Below the pieces are notes generated by a model. The model searched no databases and was not told where the DNA came from. It saw nothing but the letters and a program-made list of their open reading frames with translations. Shown piece after piece: positions 55,266 through 64,000 of a stretch of DNA of 64,000 nt; within the stretch, counting starts at the first letter, position 1, and each line of letters begins with the position of its first letter. The position numbers were made by a program, and so were the translations under genes. Source of the DNA: Enterovibrio coralii (GTDB taxonomy: Bacteria > Pseudomonadota > Gammaproteobacteria > Enterobacterales > Vibrionaceae); contig NZ_LNTY01000036.1 in NCBI RefSeq assembly GCF_001559595.1, forward strand, positions 1-64,000. The letters are read 5' to 3'.

Positions 55266-56186
55266 TTGTGCGGTTTCGCCTTTCTCGCTTGCCTGCAACA
55301 GCAAACAAACAGAAATCAACGCCATGCCTAACCAACCTATTGGCGATATCAATTCACCTACCACCACTATGGCTAGTACGGCAGCAACAACAGGCTCAAA
55401 CAGGGTGAGCAATGTGGCTTTACTGGCGTTAACAAACTTCAGACCGAAGCCAAATGCGACGTACCCAAGAAACATAGGTACGAGAGCCATGTAGGTGACG
55501 ACAAGGGTATTCTCCATGGTTGAGAACAGGTTGTTGCCGGTGAAATAAAGGCTTGGCAGCAAGATACACGCGCCAAGGAGGAAAATGGCACCCATGGCCG
55601 ATTTTGACTCGACACCTTGGTTGATGAATTGTTTCGCCACCCATGCGTAGAGTGTGTAAGTTAAGCCTGCAACCAGTCCCAATATCACACCCAGAATAAG
55701 TTGGTCATTTTCAGCTGCTCCTTTGCTATGCGCGGTTTCGGCAAGCGTAAGCATGATGATGCCAGCGGTACCTGCCACGGCACTGATCAGCCAGCGAGTG
55801 GAGAGTGTTTGCTTTCGTCCAAATATTTGCTCAATGAGCACTGCAAAAAAGGGCGCACTTGCAATAGAGATGACAGTGCCCACTGCAACCCCTGCCATTC
55901 GCATCGACGAATAAAACGCGAGGGGATATATCGCCAAAGAGACGGCACCTACTGCTAATAGTAGTGGGCTGTTTTTCAGTACATACCAATCGGATTTGAT
56001 GGCGTTTCGGTACATGACACCAAGAAGCAAGCCAGCAACACCCATCGCAAAGGCACCAACAGCCAACGGGCTTACCTGTGGCGCGAAGCTAGCAACCGTG
56101 CCCGTTGTTCCCCATAAAACAGAAGAGAAGAGAATCGCCAAGCTACCTTGTAGCATGGTGTCCATGGATAAAAGGGCTGCTCTCAT
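55263..56186 (-). CDS. EamA/DMT-family transporter
   Basis: About 307 aa from the ATG at 56186 (AGGA about 10 nt upstream); the open frame continues to 56309 without a better start. Ten hydrophobic segments with two EamA repeats (LFSSVLWGTTGTVASFAP, ...MALVPMFLGYVAFGFGLKFVNASKATLLTLFEPVVAAVLAIVVVGELISPIGWLGMALI). The second repeat ends like RhaT/YdcZ-type exporters. Substrate unknown. Confidence 0.88.
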   Translation of the reverse strand: MRAALLSMDTMLQGSLAILFSSVLWGTTGTVASFAPQVSPLAVGAFAMGVAGLLLGVMYRNAIKSDWYVLKNSPLLLAVGAVSLAIYPLAFYSSMRMAGVAVGTVISIASAPFFAVLIEQIFGRKQTLSTRWLISAVAGTAGIIMLTLAETAHSKGAAENDQLILGVILGLVAGLTYTLYAWVAKQFINQGVESKSAMGAIFLLGACILLPSLYFTGNNLFSTMENTLVVTYMALVPMFLGYVAFGFGLKFVNASKATLLTLFEPVVAAVLAIVVVGELISPIGWLGMALISVCLLLQASEKGETAQ

Positions 56187-56356
56187 GTCGTTTGTGTCCT
56201 GCCAAGTTCGATTAGGATTTATGCTAACGAAATAGGAGAGTTTTTTTGTGCAGAAAGGACGGTATGTTTGTCTAAGAGGACGGAAGTTACGTTTGAATAA
56301 ATCAATCACGGCAAGTTTATTTAGACTAAAACTTGCCGCAACCGTGTTGGCGAATG

Positions 56357-56842
56357 CTACTTCAAGTATTTCACATGCGCTTCCATCTCTTCGCCAATTT
56401 GTTTTCGCATGTTCATTAGACGAATGGCTGACTGTTCGAGTTCGATATCTTCGTCAGTGTCTGGCACCCATTTCGGCACGGATGTCGGGTTGCCTTCTTC
56501 ATCGACTGCGACCATGATGACGATGCAATGCGTGGTGAGGCGATTTTTCAACACTTTCGGATCGCTTGCTTGAACGTCAATGGCGATGTGCATGGACGTT
56601 TTTCCGGTATAAATAACCTTGGCACTTACCTCGACCAAATTACCAACGTGAATCGGGGCTACGAACCGAATACCGCCTGCATAAGCCGTGATGCAGTATT
56701 TACCGCTCCATGCTGCGGCACAGGCGTAAGCTGCAAGGTCAATCCATTTCATGGCGGCACCACCATGCACTTTACCGCCGAAATTTACATCTCCAGGCTC
56801 TGCCAAGAAGCGCAGCGTAATGTCTCTTTTTCCCTGACTCAT
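56357..56842 (-). CDS. Acyl-CoA thioesterase, hotdog fold (YciA-like)
   Basis: 161 aa. The hotdog core is seen in LRFLAEPGDVNFGGKVHGGAAMKWIDLAAYACAAAWSG, with the catalytic Asp in the DVN segment, and GGIRFVAPIHVGNLVEVSAKVIYTGKTSMHIAIDV. It hydrolyses acyl-CoA thioesters; chain preference cannot be read. It is preceded by GGAGGT, stands alone, and precedes the EamA gene at 170 bp. Confidence 0.9.
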   Translation of the reverse strand: MSQGKRDITLRFLAEPGDVNFGGKVHGGAAMKWIDLAAYACAAAWSGKYCITAYAGGIRFVAPIHVGNLVEVSAKVIYTGKTSMHIAIDVQASDPKVLKNRLTTHCIVIMVAVDEEGNPTSVPKWVPDTDEDIELEQSAIRLMNMRKQIGEEMEAHVKYLK

Positions 56843-56960
56843 GATGATGAAACCTCCTTATCATCCGTATCCGTCAAACGTTGGGTATTCACTATTAGAT
56901 AACAATTGGGACGGAGTAAGGCAAACAAAAGTAAGGAAATGTTCTCTACGTCCCGTTGTT

Positions 56961-57674
56961 TTAGGATTTTGACTTCCAACGACTAGGTGGGACACCAAAC
57001 GCTTTTGAAAAACGCCGGCTGAACGCGGACAGATCTAAATAGCCTACACGCTCGGCCACAATCTGAACGGGCAGATCGGTATGCACTAGCAACGCTTTGG
57101 CTTTCTCCATTCTCTGCTGCGTGATGAATTGATGTACGGTGTTGCCGACGGTTTCTTTAAAGCGTTTTTTGAATTGTGTGGGACTGAGACAGGCAATACG
57201 TGAAAGGGCGTCTATGGACAAGTCTTCGGCGATATTTTCGAGAATATGTGCTTGCGCTTTTCGAATACGGCTATCCATGACAGCACTGATTTCTTGCTGC
57301 TCAAGTAACAAGTAGAACAGCTTGAACAGAGAGGTTTCCAGCGCATCGTCCACCTTAAATTCGAGCTGTTTTTCGACAAAATAGAGGAAGCTTAGCAAAG
57401 GTGGTGAGATGGCAAATAAGACAAAATCGGACTGTGAAATGTGCTCGGGTAGCGATTCTAAATCGACCACAATAAACCTTGCCGCATCATCGGCGTTGAA
57501 ATGATGTTCAACGCCAGATTTGATCACCACACACTCGCCAATGGACACAGTATCGGAGAAATCTAACAGTTCAATGTCAATCGCACCTTGAATCGGTAGC
57601 ACCAATTGGTGGAAGTTGTGTGTGTGCTTTTGTTTTTGCTTTGTGTAAGCACGAATACTCAGTGCATTGGTCAT
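56961..57674 (-). CDS. AraC-family transcriptional regulator with N-terminal cupin
   Basis: About 237 aa from the ATG at 57674, which begins MTNALSIRAYTKQKQKHTHNFHQLVLPIQG. The cupin region runs HTHNFHQLVLPIQGAIDIELLDF and GECVVIKSGVEHHFNA; the C-terminal AraC domain is LSIDALSRIACLSPTQFKKRFKETVGNTVHQFITQQRMEKAKALL and AERVGYLDLSAFSRRFSKAFGVPPSRWK. The longer open frame to 57764 lacks a good start. It may control the adjacent thioesterase and EamA genes. Confidence 0.88.
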   Translation of the reverse strand: MTNALSIRAYTKQKQKHTHNFHQLVLPIQGAIDIELLDFSDTVSIGECVVIKSGVEHHFNADDAARFIVVDLESLPEHISQSDFVLFAISPPLLSFLYFVEKQLEFKVDDALETSLFKLFYLLLEQQEISAVMDSRIRKAQAHILENIAEDLSIDALSRIACLSPTQFKKRFKETVGNTVHQFITQQRMEKAKALLVHTDLPVQIVAERVGYLDLSAFSRRFSKAFGVPPSRWKSKS

Positions 57675-57792
57675 CGCGTAGCGTCCACATCCATTTCTAT
57701 CAGTATCGCCGCATGTGAAGGTAAGTGATAGTGATGAAGCGCAGTTCCTTTGTTGCTCTCGCATTATCCGCCGAGGTAGCCGTCTTGGTGCA

Positions 57793-57818
57793 TAAAAAAG
57801 CCCGCGGTGTTCGCGGGC
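57793..57818 (-). terminator. Terminator of the GH3 glucosidase gene
   Basis: Stem GCCCGCG / CGCGGGC with a 5-nt loop; in the minus direction TTTTTT follows. It is 13 bp past the stop. Confidence 0.85.
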
Positions 57819-57830
57819 GTTTCCATGCTG

Positions 57831-60800
57831 CTATTTCTTCAGGCGTATATTTCGAATCCGATATTTTACGCCCGCCTGAGAAGCATCCCATTCCGCCAAG
57901 GTGGCAAAGGGCTTGTTTACCTTGGTGATATCGAGCGCACCCGTGTTTAGCTCGTACATAGGAACAGAGACCGAATGCCATTTACCCGTCTCCAGTGGAC
58001 CAAGCGGGTAGTCATTTCCTGAACCTGTTGGCGACTCCATTTTCACGACCAGCGTTTCACACTGCGTCTCACCGAAGGTAGCGGGTTTACCATAGCTTTC
58101 GATATACACGTCAAACACGAGCTGACCTGACGTGAATGCACTCAGGTTTTGAGTGATGCCCTGCATTAGCACAACGCCTTTGTAGTCTTCAGGACTCGCA
58201 CTGTTGTAGGTCACAGAGAACTCGTGGGTTGTGTCATCTGCTTCACATTGACTGACAAGCATGTGGTCATGCAATGGTGTCCAGTCGGCGGTGTGTGCTT
58301 GCCACGCGACAAGGTTAGGTTGCATCAGTGTCCAGAGGTTGATGTCATCGCCCTCTAGCGGAGGTATCGTCTCTATGTTTAATGCATCATGGGTGACTGC
58401 TTCATCTGCCGGATCCTGACTGTGAGGAACAAAACGAATTTCGCCAAGGTTGAAGTCGACAGGTTCATCACAGTGGATCAAAAACGCAGTATTGAGCCGC
58501 GAGAAGTTCATGCCTTCGTCTGCGAAATACTGGAGCGGGATCTTGATGGTTGTCCATGATGTTTCGTTTTCATCTGACGGAGAAGGCAGAATGTTGTGGA
58601 TTGGGATTTGCCCCAAACATGGCCAACCACAGTGCATCGCCAGCATCATGCTCTTTGGTGCAGGGGATTTTAGGTCGATATCAAACTGCAACGTCGCATC
58701 TGCATTCAAATAGTCATACCTGTCTGCGACAGCTTCATCCGGTGTTTGCAAATAGACTTGTGCGGGAACATCGCCACTGAATTCAACGTGAATCGCGTCT
58801 TGCTGGTGGAGGTGATCAATTGGCGTGGTACGGATCCCTTTGATTGTGGTCGGCGTGTTGTTCGACACGGAAACACCGTCCCAATGGTTTGCTTCGCTTG
58901 AAATGCGAGCGGTAAACTCGCCCGATGCCATTCGGCCGAAGATCTCCAGATTGATCGCAGCAATGCCGTTGCCGGGCATATTCATTCCGCAGCCATACTC
59001 TCTTGGATCCAGAGGGAGGTTATCAAGATCAGCATCGATCTGAATATGTGGTTCAACATCGTAGGAAAGGCCATAGCCATAAGGAAACAGGGGCGCATGG
59101 TCACCATCGAGATCCTGTTCTGTCTCTGGTGTTTGATAATCAACAAGATTTGGTGCTTTGCGGTTGATTGTCGTCGCGCATTTGGTTCCGGGCCAGGAGA
59201 AGGACAAACGCCCGCTAAAGTCTCGGTTGTTCTGACTAAACAGGACATCTGTGATGCCGAAGGCTTCTGTTCCCGGCAGCCAACCAGCGACAAAAGCGTT
59301 AGACATGTTTACTTCTTCATTAACGTAGAGCGGTCTGCCAGAGAAGAATAGCGTCACGATATCAAAACTACGATGATGCAAGTCTTTGATAAGGTGCAGA
59401 TCATCGGCGTAAGAGGGCTTTAACGTCGCGTATTCTAACGTTTTGGTCGGACTAATATCGCCAAACATTTCTGCATAGGGGTCTTCACCAATAACCACAA
59501 CTGCGATGGCATCCTTTGGCGCGGTGGCTGGGTTGGTGTAGACGTTCGAGCTGCCAACCACGTCTGTCATGGCCATGAGCATGGTAGTTGCGCCAGGGAA
59601 GTCTTGCTCCAGCGTGTTTTCTGTCCCTTGCCAAGTTAATGACCAGCCGCCAGTTTGTTTTTGAATGTCATGGGCGGCACTGCCTACAACGAGGTACTTG
59701 TTATCAGGAGAGAGAGGAAGAATGTTGTCCTTGTTCTTTAGCAACACGAGAGACTCGCTGACGGCCTGACGTGCAATAGCCCTGTGTGCTTCTGAGCCAA
59801 GAATGTCTTGCTTACCAGCGAGCCTTCTTTCAGTGGGTTTAGGTTTGTTCCAAAGATTTGCGCGCATTTTTACGCGAAGAATACGCGTGACGGCATCGTC
59901 GATACGGGACATGGGGATTATCCCGTTGTTGACTTGCTTGATGACATTTCGATAGAAGGCTTGCCAGTCTTTTCTTGCCGTCACCATAAAGATGTCGTTA
60001 CCCGCCAAGACTGCTTGAGGACTATTCCCTGCGGTGCTGCCGTTTATTTCGCTGTGGCCGTTCCAGTCCGTCACCACTAGGCCGTCGAAGCCCATTTTAT
60101 CTTTCAGTACATCATTGACGATGTACTTACTGCCATGGAGCTTTTTGTTGTAGACGCTTGTGTTCATGACGTCGTAGTTGGCGTCATCGTGCCAAGAGTT
60201 GAACGACGTCATTACAACCTGTGCGCCTGCATCCAGCCCCGAAAAATAGCCTGTTGCATGGATATTGCGAAGGTATTCCTCCGTGTAATGGTTCTGTCCA
60301 CGGTCAACACCTTGCTTAGTGCCGCCGTCGCCAAGCCAATGCTTAACGTTTGAAATGACATGAGTGTCTGATTTCAATCCTTGAGCGTCACCTTGCAAGC
60401 CCTCCACCATTTGAGAGGCATACTGGTAGATGATCTCAGGGTCTTCGGAGTAGCTTCGTAAACCCGACCCCAACGGTAATCGCGGGGAGCTGCCACGGTA
60501 GGGGCGAACGTCCAATCCAAACCTGTTGCGGCGATTTCTTTGGCCGTTGCTTGGCCGATTTGTTTGATAAGCGCGGGATTGTTAGCTGCACCTAAGCCGA
60601 TGTTATGCGGAAAGACTGTCGCGCCAAACACATTGTTATGACCATGAACGGCATCGGTTGCCCACATAAACGGAATGCGGAAGCCTCGACCCTGATAGGC
60701 CTGTTCCAGAGCGAGGAAGTATTTATCTGCCTCTTCTGCCCACTCTTTTGCAGATGCGTATTTATTGCCGTTTGGCCAAGCACCACCGCCATTGAGAATC

Positions 60801-61033
60801 GAACCCAGTTTGTATTGCTTTGCTTCTTCAGGCGTGACGCTACGTAAGTCAGGCTGGATCATCTGGCCCACTTTTTCTTCCAGTGTCATTTGACCCAGAA
60901 TTTCCAGAATCTTTGTTTCAATCTCGGGGTCTTTTGCGATCGCGCTTTTAACCCGAGGCCAATCAGGAAAGTAGGGAACCTTTGAATTCTGCTGTTCTGG
61001 AATGCTAATGGATGAAAGTTCCTTGCCTGACAC
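57831..61033 (-). CDS. Large GH3 beta-glucosidase/exo-glucanase (frameshifted as read)
   Basis: About 1067 aa after repair, with a GTG start preceded by AAGGAAGA. One A is missing near 60455 (on the coding strand GAAGC for GAAAGC), rejoining RWGRVYE to SYSEDPEIIYQYASQMVEG. The GH3 TIM barrel carries the nucleophile in GFDGLVVTDWNGH; the second domain has RLSFSWPGT and the end FPYGYGLSY. Two further beta-sandwich regions follow, about 390 residues beyond the catalytic core, longer than ExoP-type enzymes of about 840 aa. No signal peptide is seen, so the enzyme may be cytoplasmic, or the true start is upstream and lost. Confidence 0.85.
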
Positions 61034-61094
61034 GGTGTTCTTCCTTACATGTTCTTCATTTTTCTTACTGGCGATAGCCTTGCTGCTGAGTATT

Positions 61095-61106
61095 GAAAGC
61101 GCTTTC
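61095..61106. promoter_or_regulatory. LacI-type operator palindrome upstream of GH3
   Basis: GAAAGCGCTTTC is a perfect 12-bp palindrome with a central GCGC, the shape bound by LacI/GalR-family regulators. It lies about 60 bp upstream of the GH3 start. No LacI-family gene is in the window. Confidence 0.5.
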
Positions 61107-61224
61107 TTTTAAGGCTAAAGCAATAAACCAACAATCGATACTAACGTAAGACTCTGCGATAGGGGGTTCTCACTTGCGCGAAAAATCGACTTTATAGATC
61201 ACCATAAGCAAAGCACATATAAAG

Positions 61225-61247
61225 AAAAACCCGGCAATTCCGGGTTT
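61225..61247 (-). terminator. Terminator of manA
   Basis: Stem AAACCCGG / CCGGGTTT with a CAATT loop; in the minus direction a TTTTT-containing tail follows (61229-61225). It is 27 bp after the manA stop. Confidence 0.85.
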
Positions 61248-61273
61248 GTGAATAGCGTATGGATTTGTGCTGA

Positions 61274-62461
61274 TCAGTTGTAAGCGCGAGCGAATGCGCC
61301 TTCACAACTTACTGCGTAGTCGCCGACGTATGCAGGGATAAATACAGATTGCCCTTTTTCCAGTGTGACGCTTTCACCATCGCTGTGTGACACAGTCAGT
61401 GGGGTATCGATGGCAATCAGGATTTCTGCGCTGTCAGTGGAGAGCGTTTGATTGCTGGTTGCTGTGTACACGCTGAACTTGAAGTCAGGCACAGGGATTG
61501 GGTAGTGCTGCGCTGAACCAACAACCGTCGGTTGAAGCAGGATTGCATCCTTCGCCATCGGTACACAGCGCGTGCACGAGATAAGCTCAGGCACATCCAT
61601 GTATTTTGGCGTCAGGCCTGCGCGCAGCACGTTGTCTGAGTTTGCCATGATCTCAAGACCCGTGCCCTTGATGTAGGCGTGTGGGGTACATGCATCAAGG
61701 AACATAGCTTCACCCGGTACCAATGTAATGGTGTTGAGGATAAGCGGTGAGAACAAGCCGATATCGCCCGGATATTGGGTAGACAAATCAAGCAATAGCG
61801 CACAAAGCTCGTCATCTTGGTTTGCTTTTGCAAAGGCGATCAGTTGGTCAAGACTTGCGGTTTTCGCTTCGCCATCAAGGGACAGCATCGCTTCAAAGAA
61901 TGCACTCAAACCTTGCTCAGTTTGGTTGGCTTCTAAAGCACTCACGAGGCCTTCAAGCTCTGCAATGTTTAGCTGGTGGAAGAAGTTCAGGATCTCGCTG
62001 TAGTCACGGAAGCCGTTCATGGCTTTGTAGGAAGTCAGCGCGTAAACGAGTTCCGGTTTGTGGTTAGGGTCTTTGTAGTTACGAAAACCCGCTGATAGTG
62101 GAATACCAGCCGCTTCTTCTTTCGCAAAACCTTCTTCAGCTTGCGCTTTGCTTGGGTGAACCTGCACAGAAAGTGCCTTTTCTGCTGACAGCACTTTGAA
62201 CAGGTAAGGCAACTCGCCAAACTTTTCAGCAGTGTCTGCACCGAGCATTTTCGGCATATCTTGAGCAATAAAATCAGAAAGAAGGGTTTCTTTGCCTTCA
62301 ACGGTAATTTTTGAGCAACCGTTTTGGTGTGCACCCATCCAGATCTCAGCTTGTGGTTTGTTCTCTGGGTTTGGAATATCGAAAAGGGTATTCAGAGCGT
62401 CGTGGCTGCCCCACGCGTAGTCCTGAATGATGTTGTTCAGTGGGTAAAAGTTATTGGTCAT
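61274..62461 (-). CDS. manA: Mannose-6-phosphate isomerase, class I
   Basis: 395 aa, the usual length of type I phosphomannose isomerase. Zn and active-site motifs are QDYAWGSHDALN, EIWMGAHQNGCS, LSVQVHPSKAQAEEGFAKEEA, YKDPNHKPELVYALT and LDACTPHAYIKGTGLEIMANSDNVLRAGLTPKYMDVPEL. It converts mannose-6-phosphate to fructose-6-phosphate. It follows the PTS gene on the same strand, so the pair fits mannose uptake. Confidence 0.97.
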   Translation of the reverse strand: MTNNFYPLNNIIQDYAWGSHDALNTLFDIPNPENKPQAEIWMGAHQNGCSKITVEGKETLLSDFIAQDMPKMLGADTAEKFGELPYLFKVLSAEKALSVQVHPSKAQAEEGFAKEEAAGIPLSAGFRNYKDPNHKPELVYALTSYKAMNGFRDYSEILNFFHQLNIAELEGLVSALEANQTEQGLSAFFEAMLSLDGEAKTASLDQLIAFAKANQDDELCALLLDLSTQYPGDIGLFSPLILNTITLVPGEAMFLDACTPHAYIKGTGLEIMANSDNVLRAGLTPKYMDVPELISCTRCVPMAKDAILLQPTVVGSAQHYPIPVPDFKFSVYTATSNQTLSTDSAEILIAIDTPLTVSHSDGESVTLEKGQSVFIPAYVGDYAVSCEGAFARAYN

Positions 62462-62535
62462 TGTTCTTCTTCGGATGTATCTAATCTGTGCGTGAGTCTA
62501 TCAGAATCACATTGAAAGATTTGGATCTAAAACAG

Positions 62536-62564
62536 AAAAACGCCCCCTTACGAATAAGGGAGCG
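62536..62564 (-). terminator. Terminator of the PTS gene
   Basis: In the minus direction CGCTCCCTTA-TTCG-TAAGGGGGCG forms a stem (about 62541-62564) followed by TTTTT. It separates the PTS gene from manA. Confidence 0.8.
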
Positions 62565-62582
62565 ATTTCAGGGGGAAACAAA

Positions 62583-64000
62583 TTAAGCGGTTGCTACGTC
62601 GCCTGCTTCTTTTTGTGCTTTCGCTTGGCGCATCTTCTTCAGAGAAACTGCTACTAGAGCGGTAACTACAGCACCTGCAGCCATACATGCCAGTGCCAGA
62701 ACAGGTTTGTTCATTGCACCCAGCAGGGCTACAACCGGACCACCGTGAGCAACACTGTTGGTGATGCCGAAAGAGAAGGCCATAACAGCGGCAACCATTG
62801 AACCAATAACGTTCGCAGGAATCACTGACATTGGGTCTTGTGCCGCGAATGGGATAGCACCTTCAGAGATACCTACCAGACCCATTGCACCTGACGCTTT
62901 ACCCGCTTCGATTTCAGAATCTTCGAAGATGTTGAACTTGCGACCGATAACAGTTGCCAGTGACATACCCAGTGGAGCAACAGGAATCGCACACGCCATT
63001 GCACCCATGAACTGTGTTTGACCACTTGCAATCATGCCAACAGAGAACAGGAACGCAACTTTGTTGAATGGGCCACCCATGTCGAAACCAGCCATACCAC
63101 CCAGTACAATACCCAGCAGGATAACGTTCCCCGTGCTCATGTTGGTCAGCATGGTGTTCAGACCTTCCATCAGTCCCGCGATTGGCGCGCCGATAACGAA
63201 GATGAACAGACCAGCAATGAACAGAGAACCCGTAATTGGCGCAATCATGATTGGCACAAGCGGTTGAATGAACTTGTGGTAGTTACGGGTAGCAACCCAC
63301 TTCACGAAGTAACCAACCAGCAGACCAGCAACGATAGCACCGATAAAACCAGTACCTGCGTCAGCGCCGTAGAAAGAACCGTTGTTTGCAATCCAGCCGC
63401 CGATCAGACCCGGTGCTAGAGCAGGGCGGTCAGCAATCGCGTAAGCAATGTAACCTGCCAGAATTGGAATCATCAGAGTGAAGGCAACAACACCCACATC
63501 CAGTACTTTGTTCCACAGGCTGCCAGGAGGAATCGCCATACCTGCCTCAGTTGGCTGACCGCCAATTGCCAGTGCCAGTGCAATCAAAAGACCACCAGTA
63601 ACAACGAACGGGATCATGTGAGATACACCGTTCATCAGGCAACGGTAAAGATCTGAACGCGCTGATGATGCATTGCTTTCGGTTGCAGCGGTTTCTTCAG
63701 CAGACGCCACGTATTCAGGTGCTTCCAGTGCTTGCTTAATCACACCTTTTGCATCTTTGATAGGTGCTTTTACGCCCGTTTTAATAACACGTTTGCCTGC
63801 AAAGCGGCTGGTATCCACTTGGCGGTCACAAGCAACGATGACGGCTTCAGCGCGCGCAATTTCTTCCGCGGTTGGGCTGTTTTTTACACCGATTGAACCG
63901 TTGGTTTCTACTTTAATTTCGTAACCCAGTTCAGCCGCACCTTTCTCCAGTGCTTCTGCAGCAAGGTAAGTGTGCGCAACGCCAACAGGACAACCTGTTA
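62583..64000 (-). CDS. manP: Fructose-family PTS EIIBC, likely mannose transporter (5' end outside window)
   Basis: The frame is open to the window edge (at least 472 codons). The IIB domain has the phosphorylated-Cys motif GCPVGVAHTYLAAEAL and KVETNGSIGVKNSPT. The linker holds EYVASAEETAATESNAS. The IIC domain has about ten membrane helices with FVVTGGLLIALALAIGG, GGWIANNGSFYGADAGTGFIGAIVAG and ITNSVAHGGPVVALLG. Sequence alone says fructose family; the adjacent manA makes mannose more likely, as in V. cholerae manP-manA. An EIIA domain could lie in the missing part. Confidence 0.8.
   Translation of the reverse strand, partial: TGCPVGVAHTYLAAEALEKGAAELGYEIKVETNGSIGVKNSPTAEEIARAEAVIVACDRQVDTSRFAGKRVIKTGVKAPIKDAKGVIKQALEAPEYVASAEETAATESNASSARSDLYRCLMNGVSHMIPFVVTGGLLIALALAIGGQPTEAGMAIPPGSLWNKVLDVGVVAFTLMIPILAGYIAYAIADRPALAPGLIGGWIANNGSFYGADAGTGFIGAIVAGLLVGYFVKWVATRNYHKFIQPLVPIMIAPITGSLFIAGLFIFVIGAPIAGLMEGLNTMLTNMSTGNVILLGIVLGGMAGFDMGGPFNKVAFLFSVGMIASGQTQFMGAMACAIPVAPLGMSLATVIGRKFNIFEDSEIEAGKASGAMGLVGISEGAIPFAAQDPMSVIPANVIGSMVAAVMAFSFGITNSVAHGGPVVALLGAMNKPVLALACMAAGAVVTALVAVSLKKMRQAKAQKEAGDVATA

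Noticed and set aside
1..64000. tRNA, rRNA, CRISPR arrays, insertion sequences or prophage genes
   Set aside because: No transposase, integrase, repeat-spacer pattern or RNA gene was recognised anywhere in the window.

Overview
This is a chromosomal segment from a marine gammaproteobacterium, most likely a member of the Vibrionaceae. Genus assignment from sequence alone is weak; Grimontia, Enterovibrio, Photobacterium and Vibrio would all fit. The pointers are a complete Vibrio/Aeromonas-type lateral (swarming) flagellar gene set including motY and a sigma-54 activator of the LafK type, a CorA closely matching the gammaproteobacterial family, and a fructose-family PTS permease next to manA. 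Base composition is mid-40s to about 50 percent G+C, with an AT-richer patch around 9.3-10.6 kb.

Region 1 (0-9.3 kb) is a catabolic and transport island for amino acids or their derivatives. It holds two paralogous EamA-type permeases, two paralogous YheO/DauR-like PAS-HTH regulators, an M20 amidohydrolase, an Asp/Glu-racemase-family enzyme, an M24 aminopeptidase/creatinase-like protein, RidA, and a PLP-dependent diaminopropionate ammonia-lyase. The two regulator genes share a 17-bp identical upstream box and GTTAAC-centred palindromes. Region 2 (9.3-13.9 kb) has an orphan AT-rich radical SAM gene, a frameshifted EamA permease, and an amino-acid ABC transporter whose promoter carries tandem ArgR-like boxes.

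Region 3 (14.1-54.1 kb) is a 40-kb lateral flagellar locus. From left to right: a transglycosylase-flgN-flgM unit (-); an AraC regulator and a PEBP-like protein (-); flgA (-) divergent from flgBCDEFGHIJKL plus a flagellin-like gene (+); an interposed corA and small membrane protein (-); an 85-aa protein, maf and lafA, then lafB(fliD)-fliS-fliT-fliK-fliL-lafS-lafT-lafU (-); a degenerate EAL-like gene with flhA-flhB-fliRQPNM (-); and, divergent from fliM, motY-lafK-fliEFGHIJ (+). LafK and sigma-54 are inferred to start the hierarchy, with sigma-28 LafS and anti-sigma FlgM controlling late genes. Sigma-54-type promoters are visible upstream of flgB and lafB.

Region 4 (54.3-64 kb) carries two EamA exporters, an acyl-CoA thioesterase, an AraC regulator, a large GH3 glucosidase, mannose-6-phosphate isomerase and the 3' part of a fructose/mannose PTS EIIBC gene that runs off the window.

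About twenty single-base indels break reading frames in sixteen genes (EamA2, ammonia-lyase, EamA3, ABC permease, AraC, flgB, flgL, corA, lafU, fliD, flhB, motY, lafK, fliG, fliI, GH3). Nearly all are 1-nt deletions, most in short homopolymers, and the downstream frame in each case encodes the expected continuation. I treat these as probable sequencing errors and give the repaired gene spans.
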